55,076 bases of DNA from Desulfurococcales archaeon. GTDB taxonomy: Archaea; Thermoproteota; Thermoprotei_A; Sulfolobales; NBVN01. The notes below the pieces were generated by a model, which did not search any database, was not told where the DNA came from, and worked only from the letters and a program-made list of their open reading frames with translations. Positions 33,399-41,902 of this stretch are shown here, piece after piece (position 1 is the first letter of the stretch; the number at the start of each line of letters is the position of its first letter). The stretch lies in NCBI GenBank assembly GCA_026986435.1, contig JALSOP010000037.1:1-55076 (forward strand), written 5' to 3'. The position numbers and the translations under genes were made by a program.

Positions 33399-33944
33399 TT
33401 ACTGCGATACCACGCCCTCCGCCTTGGCCTCAGCAGCTTTCCTAGCCATCTCTAGGATCTTCCTGGCCTCTCCGCTAGCACTCACGAATAGTTCATCGCT
33501 GCTTAGGTACATCCCTCTCGAGGATATCTCGGTAGCGTTCTGGGCAATGTCGTCTAGTACTACCGTGAACTCGCTTAGCTCCTCAGCCCCCTCCCTCAGC
33601 TCTCTCAGCACTTCGGCAACCAGCTTAGCGACTGGTGAGATGTAGGATAGGAGCTTCGCCGTCAGCACTGTCTCTATCCTTAGGACCAGTATCTCGACGG
33701 CTACCTCAACCTGCGTAAGCCTGGTGATCAGGGACCTCAGCGAAGCTATCTCCTGCGCGTATGACGCCCTCAGGTTAGGATTCTCCGTAATCGCTAGCCT
33801 TTCCTCGTAGCGCATGATCCTCTCCTCTAACCTCCTCCTAGATAGGCTTACCCACCGCAGGAACTGCTTGAGGTCTATAAGGAGTCTCGCTAGATTCTGC
33901 CTCAACTCCTTTGGGTCTGCGCGCTTCCTCCTAGCAAATAACAC
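33399..33944 (-). CDS. ESCRT-III/CdvB-like (Snf7 family) protein
   Basis: A 181-residue all-helical protein. A basic N-terminus (MLFARRKRADPKELR) is followed by long amphipathic helices; the segment SYAQEIASLRSLITRLTQVEVAVEILVLRIETVL matches the crenarchaeal CdvB core pattern (AxxYAxEIAxLRKxxxxLxxxxLALExVxLRLETxL). Such proteins polymerise on membranes in cell division or vesicle release. No CdvA or CdvC (Vps4) gene is nearby and no MIM2-like proline motif is clear, so it is likely an accessory paralogue of the CdvB1/B2 kind. Convergent with the phosphoribosyltransferase. Confidence 0.72.
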   Translation of the reverse strand: MLFARRKRADPKELRQNLARLLIDLKQFLRWVSLSRRRLEERIMRYEERLAITENPNLRASYAQEIASLRSLITRLTQVEVAVEILVLRIETVLTAKLLSYISPVAKLVAEVLRELREGAEELSEFTVVLDDIAQNATEISSRGMYLSSDELFVSASGEARKILEMARKAAEAKAEGVVSQ

Positions 33945-34071
33945 AACACGCCCCTGGATAATACTCGGGTATTACCAAGGCGAAAAAGCCCCCACTGATT
34001 AATACCCCACCGTATTACGAGAAAGTACCTGCAAAACATCCTTAAATCCCCCCGAACCACACACTTATTGG

Positions 34072-34199
34072 CCGCCGGTAGCTCAGCGGCAGAGCGCCCG
34101 GCTGTAGTCAGCCCCGGAGGGTACAGGAACAACCGCCTGCGGGCGGGCCCTCCGGCAGAAACCGGGTGGTCGGGGGTTCGATTCCCCCCCGGCGGACCA
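34072..34199 (+). tRNA. tRNA-Tyr (GUA anticodon) with one intron
   Basis: Acceptor CCGCCGG/CCGGCGG with the C1-G72 pair typical of archaeal tRNA-Tyr, D arm GCTC/GAGC, T arm GGGGG-TTCGATT-CCCCC, discriminator A and encoded CCA (34197-34199). A 53-base intron (34108-34160) interrupts the canonical 37/38 site; removal gives CCCGG-CTGTAGA-CCGGG. The BHB is visible: CTGT pairs with GCAG between bulges AGT and AAA. The intron core is a perfect 8-base stem CCGGAGGG/CCCTCCGG. A TATA-like CTTAAATC lies about 27 bases upstream. Confidence 0.93.
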
Positions 34200-34324
34200 C
34201 CCTATTATCAAGTGGTAGCATAGTAACGCCCACAACTAACCCCGAATGAGAGCCATTATTGCTCAGTCCTAACGTAACATGTGTTTTTCATTGTTGACTG
34301 CTCCTTAACTAATGGTGGGCTTAC

Positions 34325-35704
34325 TTGGCAGACCTAATGATAAAGGCGAAATTCATTATCCCGGTCAGGCCCTCAAAGAAGATCATACGCGATGGCGCCA
34401 TCGTCGTTGAGGACGAGCGGATAGTGTTTGTTGGTAAGCGCCACGTGGCCGAGGAAAAATATAGTGCTGAGGAGGTGATTGAGGCTAATCACCACGTAGC
34501 TATTCCGGGACTGGTTAATGCTCACAACCACCTCTTTCAGTCGATAATCAAGAACATAGCCATCGATATGGTGTTGATTGACTGGTTAAGGAAGGCCATA
34601 CACCCGATACTTGCGTCGTTCCGTGACTTGGACTTCTACTACTCCACGAAGTGGGGCGTGATAGAGAACATAAAGTCGGGTGTCACCACGCTCATAGAGA
34701 ACCACTACGGTCCCAAGGGATACGACTACGTCGCTAAGGGGCTCATGGAGTCAGGCATAAGGACAGTCCTTGCCAGGGGCATATACGAGCTCAACGTGCT
34801 ACTCGATGAGCTCAAGGAGGAGCCGAAAGCGGCGATCTCCCACACTGAGTACCTCATACAGAAGTATCACGGAAAGAACGACGGAAAAATGATGGTTGCC
34901 GTCGCGCCGATGCATCCATACAATTCGAGCAAGGATTTACTCCTCATGGCCAAGGAACTCTCTGATAAGTATGGGGTGCCTTACCACACTCATACGGCCG
35001 AGTCCGTGAAGGACCAGGAGCTGGTGAAGGAGCTTCACGGAAATACAGATGTCGCGCTACTGTACGACCTCGGGATCCTTGGCCCAAGATACCACGCAGT
35101 ACACTCTGTGCAGGTGTCTGAGGAAGAAGTACTTATGTTGGCTAAGACAGGTGCCCACGTAATACACAACCCAGAGAGCAACCTAATAATAGGTTCAGGC
35201 ATAGCACCGATACCCGACTTCCTCAAAGCAGGCGTTAACGTAGCCCTCGGCACAGACGGTGCGGGAAGTAACAATAACCAAGACATGATAGAGGCCATGA
35301 GGTTTGCGGTGCTCATACACAGGGGGGCTAGGAAGCACCCGAACATAGTAACTGCTTGGGACGCCCTAGAGATGGCCACAATTAATGGTGCGAGGGCCCT
35401 CGGGCTAGAGAATGAGATAGGTTCGCTGGAGCCTGGTAAGAAAGCAGACATAACAATCATAGACCTAGAAAGCCCGAGCATAGCCCTTGCACATGACCCA
35501 CTCGGCTCGATAGTCTACTGTGCAAACGCCGCCGACGTCGACACAGTCGTAGTTGATGGTAAGGTGGTCATGAGGAATAGAAAGGTTCTCACAATAGACG
35601 AGGAGAAGGCCAAAGAAGAGGCGTGGAAGGTCGCGCTGGACCTCCTCGACAGGGCCAGGCAGAAATTCGATATGAAGTTCCCCTACGAAGAATTCATCGA
35701 GTGA
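34325..35704 (+). CDS. Amidohydrolase (deaminase branch), second copy
   Basis: A 459-residue metal-dependent amidohydrolase. Metal and catalytic residues: H67/H69 (NAHNHLF), H221/H223 (THTAES region), H260 (VHSVQVS) and D311 (GTDGAGSNNNQD). The GTDGAGSNNNQD motif is common in MTA/SAH deaminases, 8-oxoguanine deaminases and related triazine hydrolases. It is a distinct subfamily from the SsnA-like enzyme at 19509-20897. Together with the nearby phosphoribosyltransferase it points to purine metabolism; the exact base or nucleoside is unknown. The start is TTG 34325 with GGTGGG upstream. Confidence 0.85.
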   Translation: MADLMIKAKFIIPVRPSKKIIRDGAIVVEDERIVFVGKRHVAEEKYSAEEVIEANHHVAIPGLVNAHNHLFQSIIKNIAIDMVLIDWLRKAIHPILASFRDLDFYYSTKWGVIENIKSGVTTLIENHYGPKGYDYVAKGLMESGIRTVLARGIYELNVLLDELKEEPKAAISHTEYLIQKYHGKNDGKMMVAVAPMHPYNSSKDLLLMAKELSDKYGVPYHTHTAESVKDQELVKELHGNTDVALLYDLGILGPRYHAVHSVQVSEEEVLMLAKTGAHVIHNPESNLIIGSGIAPIPDFLKAGVNVALGTDGAGSNNNQDMIEAMRFAVLIHRGARKHPNIVTAWDALEMATINGARALGLENEIGSLEPGKKADITIIDLESPSIALAHDPLGSIVYCANAADVDTVVVDGKVVMRNRKVLTIDEEKAKEEAWKVALDLLDRARQKFDMKFPYEEFIE

Positions 35705-35713
35705 CACACCAAA

Positions 35714-36361
35714 ATGATAGACAACATAAGAGAGATCGTGGATAAGATAGACTCCTTTTTAAAGGTAAAGGATGAAGCAAGAGAACAAATAATCAAAATA
35801 ACCAGAGACGTCATAAGAGAAGCAGGCTACGCCGTAACTGAGGCGAACGCGGGCAACATAACAGCCGCCAAAGCGCATTTAGAGAAAGCGTTAAAGAGGT
35901 GGAAAGAAGTCAGCGAGATAATATCTGAGCACGAGGAGCTGAGGCACTCGGGCATAATCTACAACGCTGGTATGGAGCTTGCTGAGGCAGCTATTTTCTT
36001 ATCCATAATAGAGGGCGTACCCATACCGGGGCCGGACGACATAGGTGTGCATCAGATACCGTACCTCCTGGGCCTCCTGGATGTTGTGGGCGAGCTAAGG
36101 AGATACGCCACAGCCAAGGTGAGGGAGAACGACTTTGAGGAGTCATGGAAAGCTTTTCATGCGGCTGAGGCAATCTTCCTTTCAACGAAATTCCTGGATT
36201 ATCCGGATAGGCTCGTCCCGGGACTACGCCGGAAAATCGACGCGGCGAGGTACTCTGTTGAGGAGCTTCGGAAATTTCTCACAGATATGGAGAGCAGGGC
36301 GAAGTTGATCGGAGAATTAAGTAATTTAAGGGAACAGCTGAGGAGAGTAGCCCGATATTGA
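35714..36361 (+). CDS. Translin family protein
   Basis: A 215-residue all-helical protein with the translin signature block VHQIPYLLGLLDVVGELRRYA (about 112-132) and the later FLSTKFLDYPDRLVPGLRRKIDAARYSVEEL. Archaeal translins form octamers that bind single-stranded nucleic acids; some with acidic residues act as RNases like TRAX/C3PO. It follows the amidohydrolase by 9 bases and is probably co-transcribed, for no obvious functional reason. A minus-strand tRNA-Asn follows its stop. Confidence 0.85.
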   Translation: MIDNIREIVDKIDSFLKVKDEAREQIIKITRDVIREAGYAVTEANAGNITAAKAHLEKALKRWKEVSEIISEHEELRHSGIIYNAGMELAEAAIFLSIIEGVPIPGPDDIGVHQIPYLLGLLDVVGELRRYATAKVRENDFEESWKAFHAAEAIFLSTKFLDYPDRLVPGLRRKIDAARYSVEELRKFLTDMESRAKLIGELSNLREQLRRVARY

Positions 36362-36375
36362 GAATTTTTAGAGGA

Positions 36376-36452
36376 TGGCGCCGGGGAGGGGATTCGAACC
36401 CCCGACCACCGGGTTAACAGCCCGGCGCTCTACCCGGCTGAGCTACCCCGGC
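36376..36452 (-). tRNA. tRNA-Asn (GUU anticodon)
   Basis: Cloverleaf on the minus strand with acceptor GCCGGGG/CCCCGGC, anticodon arm CCGGG-CTGTTAA-CCCGG, T loop TTCGAAT, discriminator G and encoded CCA (36376-36378). No intron. Confidence 0.95.
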
Positions 36453-36480
36453 ACCAATCTAGGATATAGTTGGGCTGTTT

Positions 36481-37194
36481 TTAAGGCTTAAATGTCACAA
36501 GTTTAGCGGCGAACTCAGCAAATCCCTTGCCCGAGGGCTTTTCAGTAACTATGTCAGCCAACTCCTTTAATTCTGGATCGGCATTCCCTACGGCGACCAG
36601 CTTGGGGCAGGCCCTCCTCATGGGGATATCCGACACCGCGTCCCCCACACAGTAAATGCTCCCGGTCTTTAGTCCCAGGATCTGGATCATCCTCCTTATG
36701 CCCCTATCCTTCCCGCACCCAGTAGGGTGTATGTGGATGGCGTAGCCGCTGCTGGTGGCTTCCACCCAGTCGGCCCCTATCTCCATCAGTATCTTTCGAG
36801 TTATACGAAGTGCCCCATCCTCAGACACCCCTCTCCATTTGAGTGCCATATCGCATATCCTAAACAGGTTCTGCCATGACTCCTCGAGAAAGCCTTTGGC
36901 CCCCTGCACTAGAACCTTAGCGATTTCCTTAATTTTCTCGCATCTTTCGCACTCTATGATTACCTTGTGTCCGTCAAAGAGCACTGCGCCGTTTTCGCCT
37001 ATAGCTAGTCCGCCTAGGCCGAGGTAGAGGGAGAGCCCCCGAACAACAGGGAGTGAGTTACCTGACACCATGATCACGGCGTAACCGCTCTTCACAAGCT
37101 CACGAAGTGCTCTGAGGGCGGCATCATCAAGGACTGAACTCTGCCTGTCCGTCGTTAGTGTCCCATCGATATCCGTGAACACAGCACCTTTCAT
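36481..37194 (-). CDS. Phosphoglycolate phosphatase, archaeal HAD type
   Basis: A 237-residue HAD phosphatase of the Cof/archaeal PGP type (TA0175-like). The nucleophile motif is DIDGTLT (D8, D10), motif II is MVSGNS, and the metal motif is GDAVSDIPM (usual GDxxNDxxM). A C2-type cap lies between. It removes phosphoglycolate or related phosphates. If a type III RuBisCO works with the R15P isomerase in this organism, phosphoglycolate would be a natural by-product, but that link is inference only. Confidence 0.82.
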   Translation of the reverse strand: MKGAVFTDIDGTLTTDRQSSVLDDAALRALRELVKSGYAVIMVSGNSLPVVRGLSLYLGLGGLAIGENGAVLFDGHKVIIECERCEKIKEIAKVLVQGAKGFLEESWQNLFRICDMALKWRGVSEDGALRITRKILMEIGADWVEATSSGYAIHIHPTGCGKDRGIRRMIQILGLKTGSIYCVGDAVSDIPMRRACPKLVAVGNADPELKELADIVTEKPSGKGFAEFAAKLVTFKP

Positions 37195-37371
37195 ATCGGA
37201 GCCCTAATGCTACTTGAGCCGTGACTATAATTTCTCCTCTGGAAGAATGTGGCGTGAAGAAGTGCTTCAGAGTATACAGGGATGCTTCTGAAGGCATATC
37301 TCAGATTTGTTTAACATTTTTGATGAAAAGATTTAACTACATCGATAATGATGATATTAATGGTGTAGCAT

Positions 37372-37554
37372 ATGGCGAAGAAGCCCCCAGTTAAGGTTAA
37401 AGACCCAACCACAGGGAAGGAGGTCGAGCTAGTGCCAGAGAAGGTCTGGGTCCTGGCTCCGCGCGGGAGAAAGGGCGTGAAGATAGGTCTGTTCAGATCC
37501 CCCGAGACCGGGAAGTATTTCCGCGCTAAGGTGCCTGACGACTACCCAGTCTGA
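37372..37554 (+). CDS. creN7: Chromatin protein Cren7
   Basis: A 60-residue protein matching Cren7 over its whole length: [52 protein letters not shown]. It binds the minor groove and compacts DNA as an SH3-like barrel. Cren7 is confined to Crenarchaeota, so it is the best taxonomic marker here. The 177-base upstream gap holds a TATA-like AGATTTAAC near 37328-37336 and two TGATGA strings without matching D boxes. Confidence 0.97.
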   Translation: MAKKPPVKVKDPTTGKEVELVPEKVWVLAPRGRKGVKIGLFRSPETGKYFRAKVPDDYPV

Positions 37555-37622
37555 GTCACAATTGCAGAGAAGTTTTTAGCCTATAATCTTCAAAGTTTTT
37601 GCTCGTCCCTAACCTAAGTTTT

Positions 37623-38168
37623 ATGGTGAGTAGTGTGTCGAGGCTCCTCATTATCTCAGACACTCACGACAACCTAGCAGCAATAGACGACCTCATTAAA
37701 TGCCTCAAGATAGGGGGCTATACTTACGACTCGGTCATACATCTCGGCGACATAGTCTCACCTTTCACGCTAAGGAAACTCATCAATGAGCTTGAGGCAC
37801 CCATGACAGCGATTTTCGGAAATAATGATGGTGATAAGCCCCTCCTTAAGAACATCTTACCAGGCATTGCGGACCCACCAGTAACGGTAGAATGGAGAGG
37901 GCGTAGGGCCCTCTTACTCCACGGTTTTAAGTCCCCAGAAATGACCGAGTTCTTCGTGAACTCTTTAGCGAGTGGTAGGGCGTATGACATAATACTATAC
38001 GGCCATACACATTTGGCCAGGGTCACGAGGATAAACAACACATTAGTCATTAACCCCGGCACGGTCTCCGGCTATGTCAGCGGTAAGAGGACATTCGCTA
38101 TCCTAGACACTGAGAAGCTAGACGCGGAGATCGTGGACATAGATCGATGCCTTACGAAAGAGTTGTAG
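37623..38168 (+). CDS. YfcE/MJ0936-type phosphodiesterase
   Basis: A calcineurin-like phosphoesterase of 181 residues from the ATG at 37623 (a TTG at 37599 would add eight). Metal motifs in order: SDTHDN, HLGDIVS, FGNNDGD, LLHG and YGHTHLARV, the pattern of the MJ0936/YfcE group that hydrolyses phosphodiesters with manganese or nickel. The physiological substrate is not known. A TATA-like TTTTTAGCC at 37573-37581 supports the later start. Its last 17 bases overlap the convergent VirB4-like gene. Confidence 0.85.
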   Translation: MVSSVSRLLIISDTHDNLAAIDDLIKCLKIGGYTYDSVIHLGDIVSPFTLRKLINELEAPMTAIFGNNDGDKPLLKNILPGIADPPVTVEWRGRRALLLHGFKSPEMTEFFVNSLASGRAYDIILYGHTHLARVTRINNTLVINPGTVSGYVSGKRTFAILDTEKLDAEIVDIDRCLTKEL

Positions 38169-39828
38169 GGGGTTCGGGGAACGATACGGGTAGCGCCATC
38201 TGCTCCGGTGCTATCCTTACTATGCCCTCACCTCTCTCAAGCACGTTCACGAGGTCCATGATCTCCTCACTGATCTTTACATACCTTTGCACACTGTCCC
38301 AGTATTCGGGACTAGGAGAACTCATCGCTATGAAGAGCCCGGCGTCAGACGAGAGCCCGGGTTCCCTGTCTATGTCCTCGATCCGCTGAGTTGCCACAGC
38401 TACTGAGACGCCGTAACTGCGGCTAATCCTCATCAGATCTGATACGAGTCCAGGGATTCCGAGGTAGATCCAGGCCTCATCAAGCAGGAGTAGGCGCCTG
38501 ATCCTCCCGTCTCCTGCCCTGAGCAGACCCATCTTCATCGCGGCCTCCAGTACTAGGACTAATGTCCTCACGAGCCTCTCGTTCCTGACGAAAACATCTG
38601 ATATGTCGATGACCACGTTTGAGTCCGGCTCAGAGAGCACCTCAATCAGGGGTTGCTGACCCGTGTCGAGGGAAGCCACTTGGTCGAGTATTTCCCTTAT
38701 TTTGTAAGAGGAATATTCGTCCAGTGTTAAGGAAGCAAGCGACGCGGCGTGCTCCAACGGGTGTTCGGCATTTATTGAATTCCTCAGCACATTGTAGAGT
38801 TTTACTCTCAGCCTCTCGTCTATCCCAAACGCTCTGCTGATGATCTCCGTGATGATGTGGGGGTTGCGGCTTTCTTTGAATATCCTGCTCAGCCCGAGCG
38901 ATACGTTCTCGAGTCTTACGATGCTGAACACCTCCCCTCTAGCACTCAAGCGCTCTGAGTACTCTCCCTTCGCGTCGATCACTATGTACCTGATTCCGTG
39001 GACCGTGTTCATCTCTGACGCTAGGTAAGCAAGTAACTCCGTCTTCCCTGAGCCCGTGGGTCCGACCACGACTATGTGGGGTGATGGGGCGTTCTCTAGG
39101 TTCCAGAACACCTCCTCTCCCGTGGAGAGGTTCTTTCCAAGGTAGACCCCGGCCTGCCTACCCCTCCTGTGGGTACCACGTATCAAGGCGGGCACTATGA
39201 ACGGTAGGTGATGTGTTGAGGCAGTCTTGATGAACCCCTTAACGATAGTTTTCCTTAGTAGCCAGCCAGTGAAGCCGCCTCCGATGTTGTCAAAGCCCCG
39301 AAAAAACACCTTTGCCGCAAGTCTGGCTTCCAATCCACCGACGTTCTTGAGCCTAATACCTAGTGCCCGAAGCGAATCACTCAAGAGCTTAGCCCGGATC
39401 TCGGCCCTCTGTACCGCCTCCTTCTCATCCCGCGCACATGCCTCAACGGCGTAGAAAACAATAACCTCTAGTGGAGGTACTCCCTCCTTCAGTACGGTAT
39501 CACGTACCTTCTTTAACCTCGCCAGCTTCACACGAATGTCTGGCCTTGAGGGATTACTCTCCAGTTCTATTTCGAGTGCCTCTATGGCCCTTTCTAATCT
39601 CTTAACGTACTTCTCGAGTTCCATAGGTACGACATATGCCCTAACCTCCACCGGGAAACCGAGGTTGAGAGCACTGTGGTATGCCTTCAGTAATGTCTTC
39701 AACTCCTTGCCACTGGACTCGCTAAGTAGCGAAGAAAATCCTGCAGCTATCAGTAGCTTCTTCGCGCAGAACTGTTTTTTCTCACGAATAACTAAAATAT
39801 TGCCCCTTACCACCACGCCCTTAATCAT
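38152..39828 (-). CDS. VirB4/HerA-type (CedB-like) ATPase
   Basis: A 558-residue protein. The first about 240 residues, with charged helices (ELEKYVKRLERAIEALEIELE), resemble the N-terminal part of VirB4/TraC-type ATPases. The P-loop domain has Walker A GPTGSGKT (256-263), the DAKGEY strand, Walker B RLLLLDEAW (445-452) and the glutamine motif VAVATQRIED. These enzymes pump DNA or protein, as in conjugation and in the crenarchaeal Ced DNA importer. It is the last gene of the pilus operon and overlaps the preceding gene by 8 bases. Homology to CedB specifically is inferred, not shown. Confidence 0.8.
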   Translation of the reverse strand: MIKGVVVRGNILVIREKKQFCAKKLLIAAGFSSLLSESSGKELKTLLKAYHSALNLGFPVEVRAYVVPMELEKYVKRLERAIEALEIELESNPSRPDIRVKLARLKKVRDTVLKEGVPPLEVIVFYAVEACARDEKEAVQRAEIRAKLLSDSLRALGIRLKNVGGLEARLAAKVFFRGFDNIGGGFTGWLLRKTIVKGFIKTASTHHLPFIVPALIRGTHRRGRQAGVYLGKNLSTGEEVFWNLENAPSPHIVVVGPTGSGKTELLAYLASEMNTVHGIRYIVIDAKGEYSERLSARGEVFSIVRLENVSLGLSRIFKESRNPHIITEIISRAFGIDERLRVKLYNVLRNSINAEHPLEHAASLASLTLDEYSSYKIREILDQVASLDTGQQPLIEVLSEPDSNVVIDISDVFVRNERLVRTLVLVLEAAMKMGLLRAGDGRIRRLLLLDEAWIYLGIPGLVSDLMRISRSYGVSVAVATQRIEDIDREPGLSSDAGLFIAMSSPSPEYWDSVQRYVKISEEIMDLVNVLERGEGIVRIAPEQMALPVSFPEPPTTLS

Positions 39829-41902
39829 TGGTCTCCCCCACCTCGCTGGACAATTTCTCAGCAGTTAACACGGCAGCCAGCAGAGCACTCCGGATGAGTT
39901 CGTCCCTGGTAATGATGATTGGCCGCGGGTTCTCAAGTGCGAGATATACTCTGCATCCGTCAACCAAATCAAGCAGGCCCAGCCTGATCGCAACATCCTT
40001 TCCTGCCTCCGCAGACTCTCCGCACGTAACAGTGAGCCCCACGGACCCACTGACGCGGAGAACGCCGTCACCCCTAACCGTGATTTTTTCAACTCTGCCA
40101 TCGATCTCAGTGCATCTGAAATTCTCCGGAGTATCTGAGTCAGTGCAGCTAATCACTCTAGTGATCTCTGCTTCAAAGCCATCCTCAACGAGCGTAGCCT
40201 CTACCAGGGAAGGAAGTGGGCAGTGATCATTGTTGCCGAGCTCTATTATTCTTCCATCAGCGCACAGAATGCGCACCCTCCCCGGCGCCTCTATACCGTC
40301 TCTCTTAACTCTGATTATTGAGTCACGCACAATCTGATCTATTTTCGCCTCTCCCAACATAACCATAGAGCCCGGGATAACGTATTTCGTCCCGATCTCA
40401 TCTACTAACTCGAAGGATATAGGGACGGCCGTACCCGGCCTAGACCTACCAATGAGTAGGAACCTAACTGATCCATCTTCACTGTATACGCTACCGGCCT
40501 TGAATCCTGGAGGGACAATTACATGCACGCTCCACGCACCCGGTGATGTCTTAAGCATAGTGGCGTGACCTGCGATTGAGGCGTTCATTCTTGGCTCATC
40601 AATGACTCTTCCAACAATACTCGCAACAGCCTTCTCAATTACAAAGGAGTCGAGCCGAGGCGCTGAACTAGCTATCGTGATTCTCCGAGCAAATTCCGTC
40701 AGCGGCGACCTAATCATGATCACGGGTGACACAGTATCGCCTAACCTCATCGGCCTGAGATACAGATGTACGACGCCCTCCTTCTCGAGCCGGTGACCAC
40801 TCACATCGCCTATTACCTCGACCTCGGAGCACTTTCCCGGAAGCCTCACCCTTACCGTGGCATAGGTTTCTGCGTCAACGACGTTCTTCGTAACCTCGAT
40901 AGAGGGCTCAACCAGGGTGTGGGCCGAAGAAACTACGATGTAATCGTCGCTAATACACAAAAGTAAACCCTCATTGTTGGGTACGCACATCCTCGACTTG
41001 ATTGACGTCACTATTCCGGAGTTGTTAACGAGGACTACTTCCATGCCCTCGAATGAGTTAAGGGTCGCTATCTCGGCAGCGGAGAATGGGGTGAAGAAAC
41101 GATTAGTTAATCCCATCCACAGCCTCTCTTTGAGGATACCGCAGCCGATTTCACTCGTGCACAGTATTAACGAGTCGTTAAGGCATGCGGCTGACGGTGT
41201 GCCCTCGATGGGTATCAATGGGTCAATACCGTTGCTCGTAGCCTTAATGACGAAGCTCCCCTCATCGCTCCTGTACATTAAGTAATTGTCTCCTCTGCAT
41301 GAAGCGAGCGGGTAAGTAGGTGTGATCGGCAGATATATTGGGTTGCTCCCCGGATGCACGATCACCGATTCCTCGGAAGAGTTGATAACACAGAGACCCC
41401 TACTACACGAGACATTCCTCGGCCCCTTCAACTCTATATCGTGTTCTGCTGACTCACCCGTTAATGGGTCCCAAACCACCGCAGTACATCGCCTCTGGTT
41501 GCACCCCACTATCGCGGCGACGGTGTCGTCAGCGCTATGGTAGACCTTCCTAAGCTTCATCAAACCAGTTAAGGGGGTGTAAACAAGCACATAACTTCCC
41601 TTCGGGAATATGCCCGCTAACCTCCGCCCCCAGTTGATGGCTGCCATAGGCTCCTCGAGGCTTCTCGGGCTCCCTAGTAGTTCCCTCTTTAGATTCCGTA
41701 CTTCATCAAGAAGAACGGAATCACTGAGCAAGGGGGCGAGCTCCACCCTCTCTTCAAGAATCACTTTGAAGACACGTTTGGGATAATCCCCTCCAACGAG
41801 CGCATAGAACCTGTCGCTGATTGAACGAAACGATATGGGTGTTCTAGAAACATCAGGAGAGAGCTTGGCGCAGCCAAGGATTAGCGGGACCTTACCGCTC
41901 AA
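39821..41902 (-). CDS. Large protein of unknown function in the pilus operon
   Basis: I do not recognise it. The likely start is a TTG at 41902 that overlaps the preceding stop as TTGA, with GGGGTGGGATGA just upstream, giving 693 residues; an ATG at 41959 would add 19. The first half shows repeated short beta segments with paired cysteines (CNQRRC, CSRGLC, CLNDSLILC), such as AVVWDPLTGESAEHDIEL, suggesting a beta-propeller held by disulfides. The second half looks like beta-sandwich domains. There is no signal peptide and no clear membrane span. By position it recalls UpsX, an unknown protein of the Sulfolobus Ups operon. Confidence 0.6.
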   Translation of the reverse strand: MSGKVPLILGCAKLSPDVSRTPISFRSISDRFYALVGGDYPKRVFKVILEERVELAPLLSDSVLLDEVRNLKRELLGSPRSLEEPMAAINWGRRLAGIFPKGSYVLVYTPLTGLMKLRKVYHSADDTVAAIVGCNQRRCTAVVWDPLTGESAEHDIELKGPRNVSCSRGLCVINSSEESVIVHPGSNPIYLPITPTYPLASCRGDNYLMYRSDEGSFVIKATSNGIDPLIPIEGTPSAACLNDSLILCTSEIGCGILKERLWMGLTNRFFTPFSAAEIATLNSFEGMEVVLVNNSGIVTSIKSRMCVPNNEGLLLCISDDYIVVSSAHTLVEPSIEVTKNVVDAETYATVRVRLPGKCSEVEVIGDVSGHRLEKEGVVHLYLRPMRLGDTVSPVIMIRSPLTEFARRITIASSAPRLDSFVIEKAVASIVGRVIDEPRMNASIAGHATMLKTSPGAWSVHVIVPPGFKAGSVYSEDGSVRFLLIGRSRPGTAVPISFELVDEIGTKYVIPGSMVMLGEAKIDQIVRDSIIRVKRDGIEAPGRVRILCADGRIIELGNNDHCPLPSLVEATLVEDGFEAEITRVISCTDSDTPENFRCTEIDGRVEKITVRGDGVLRVSGSVGLTVTCGESAEAGKDVAIRLGLLDLVDGCRVYLALENPRPIIITRDELIRSALLAAVLTAEKLSSEVGETND

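Noticed and set aside
34108-34160. The perfect 8-base stem CCGGAGGG/CCCTCCGG as an independent regulatory hairpin or terminator.
   Set aside because: It is the core of the tRNA-Tyr intron, flanked by an ordinary BHB motif.
37315-37360. Two TGATGA strings upstream of Cren7 that look like C and C' boxes.
   Set aside because: No CTGA lies at guide distance after either one; the region is better explained as the Cren7 promoter.
38152-38168. Convergent 3' overlap of phosphodiesterase and VirB4-like genes (also at 966-986, 24578-24589 and 51000-51013) as regulated antisense pairs.
   Set aside because: Overlaps of 12-21 bases are normal for such a compact genome and give no sign of a special function.
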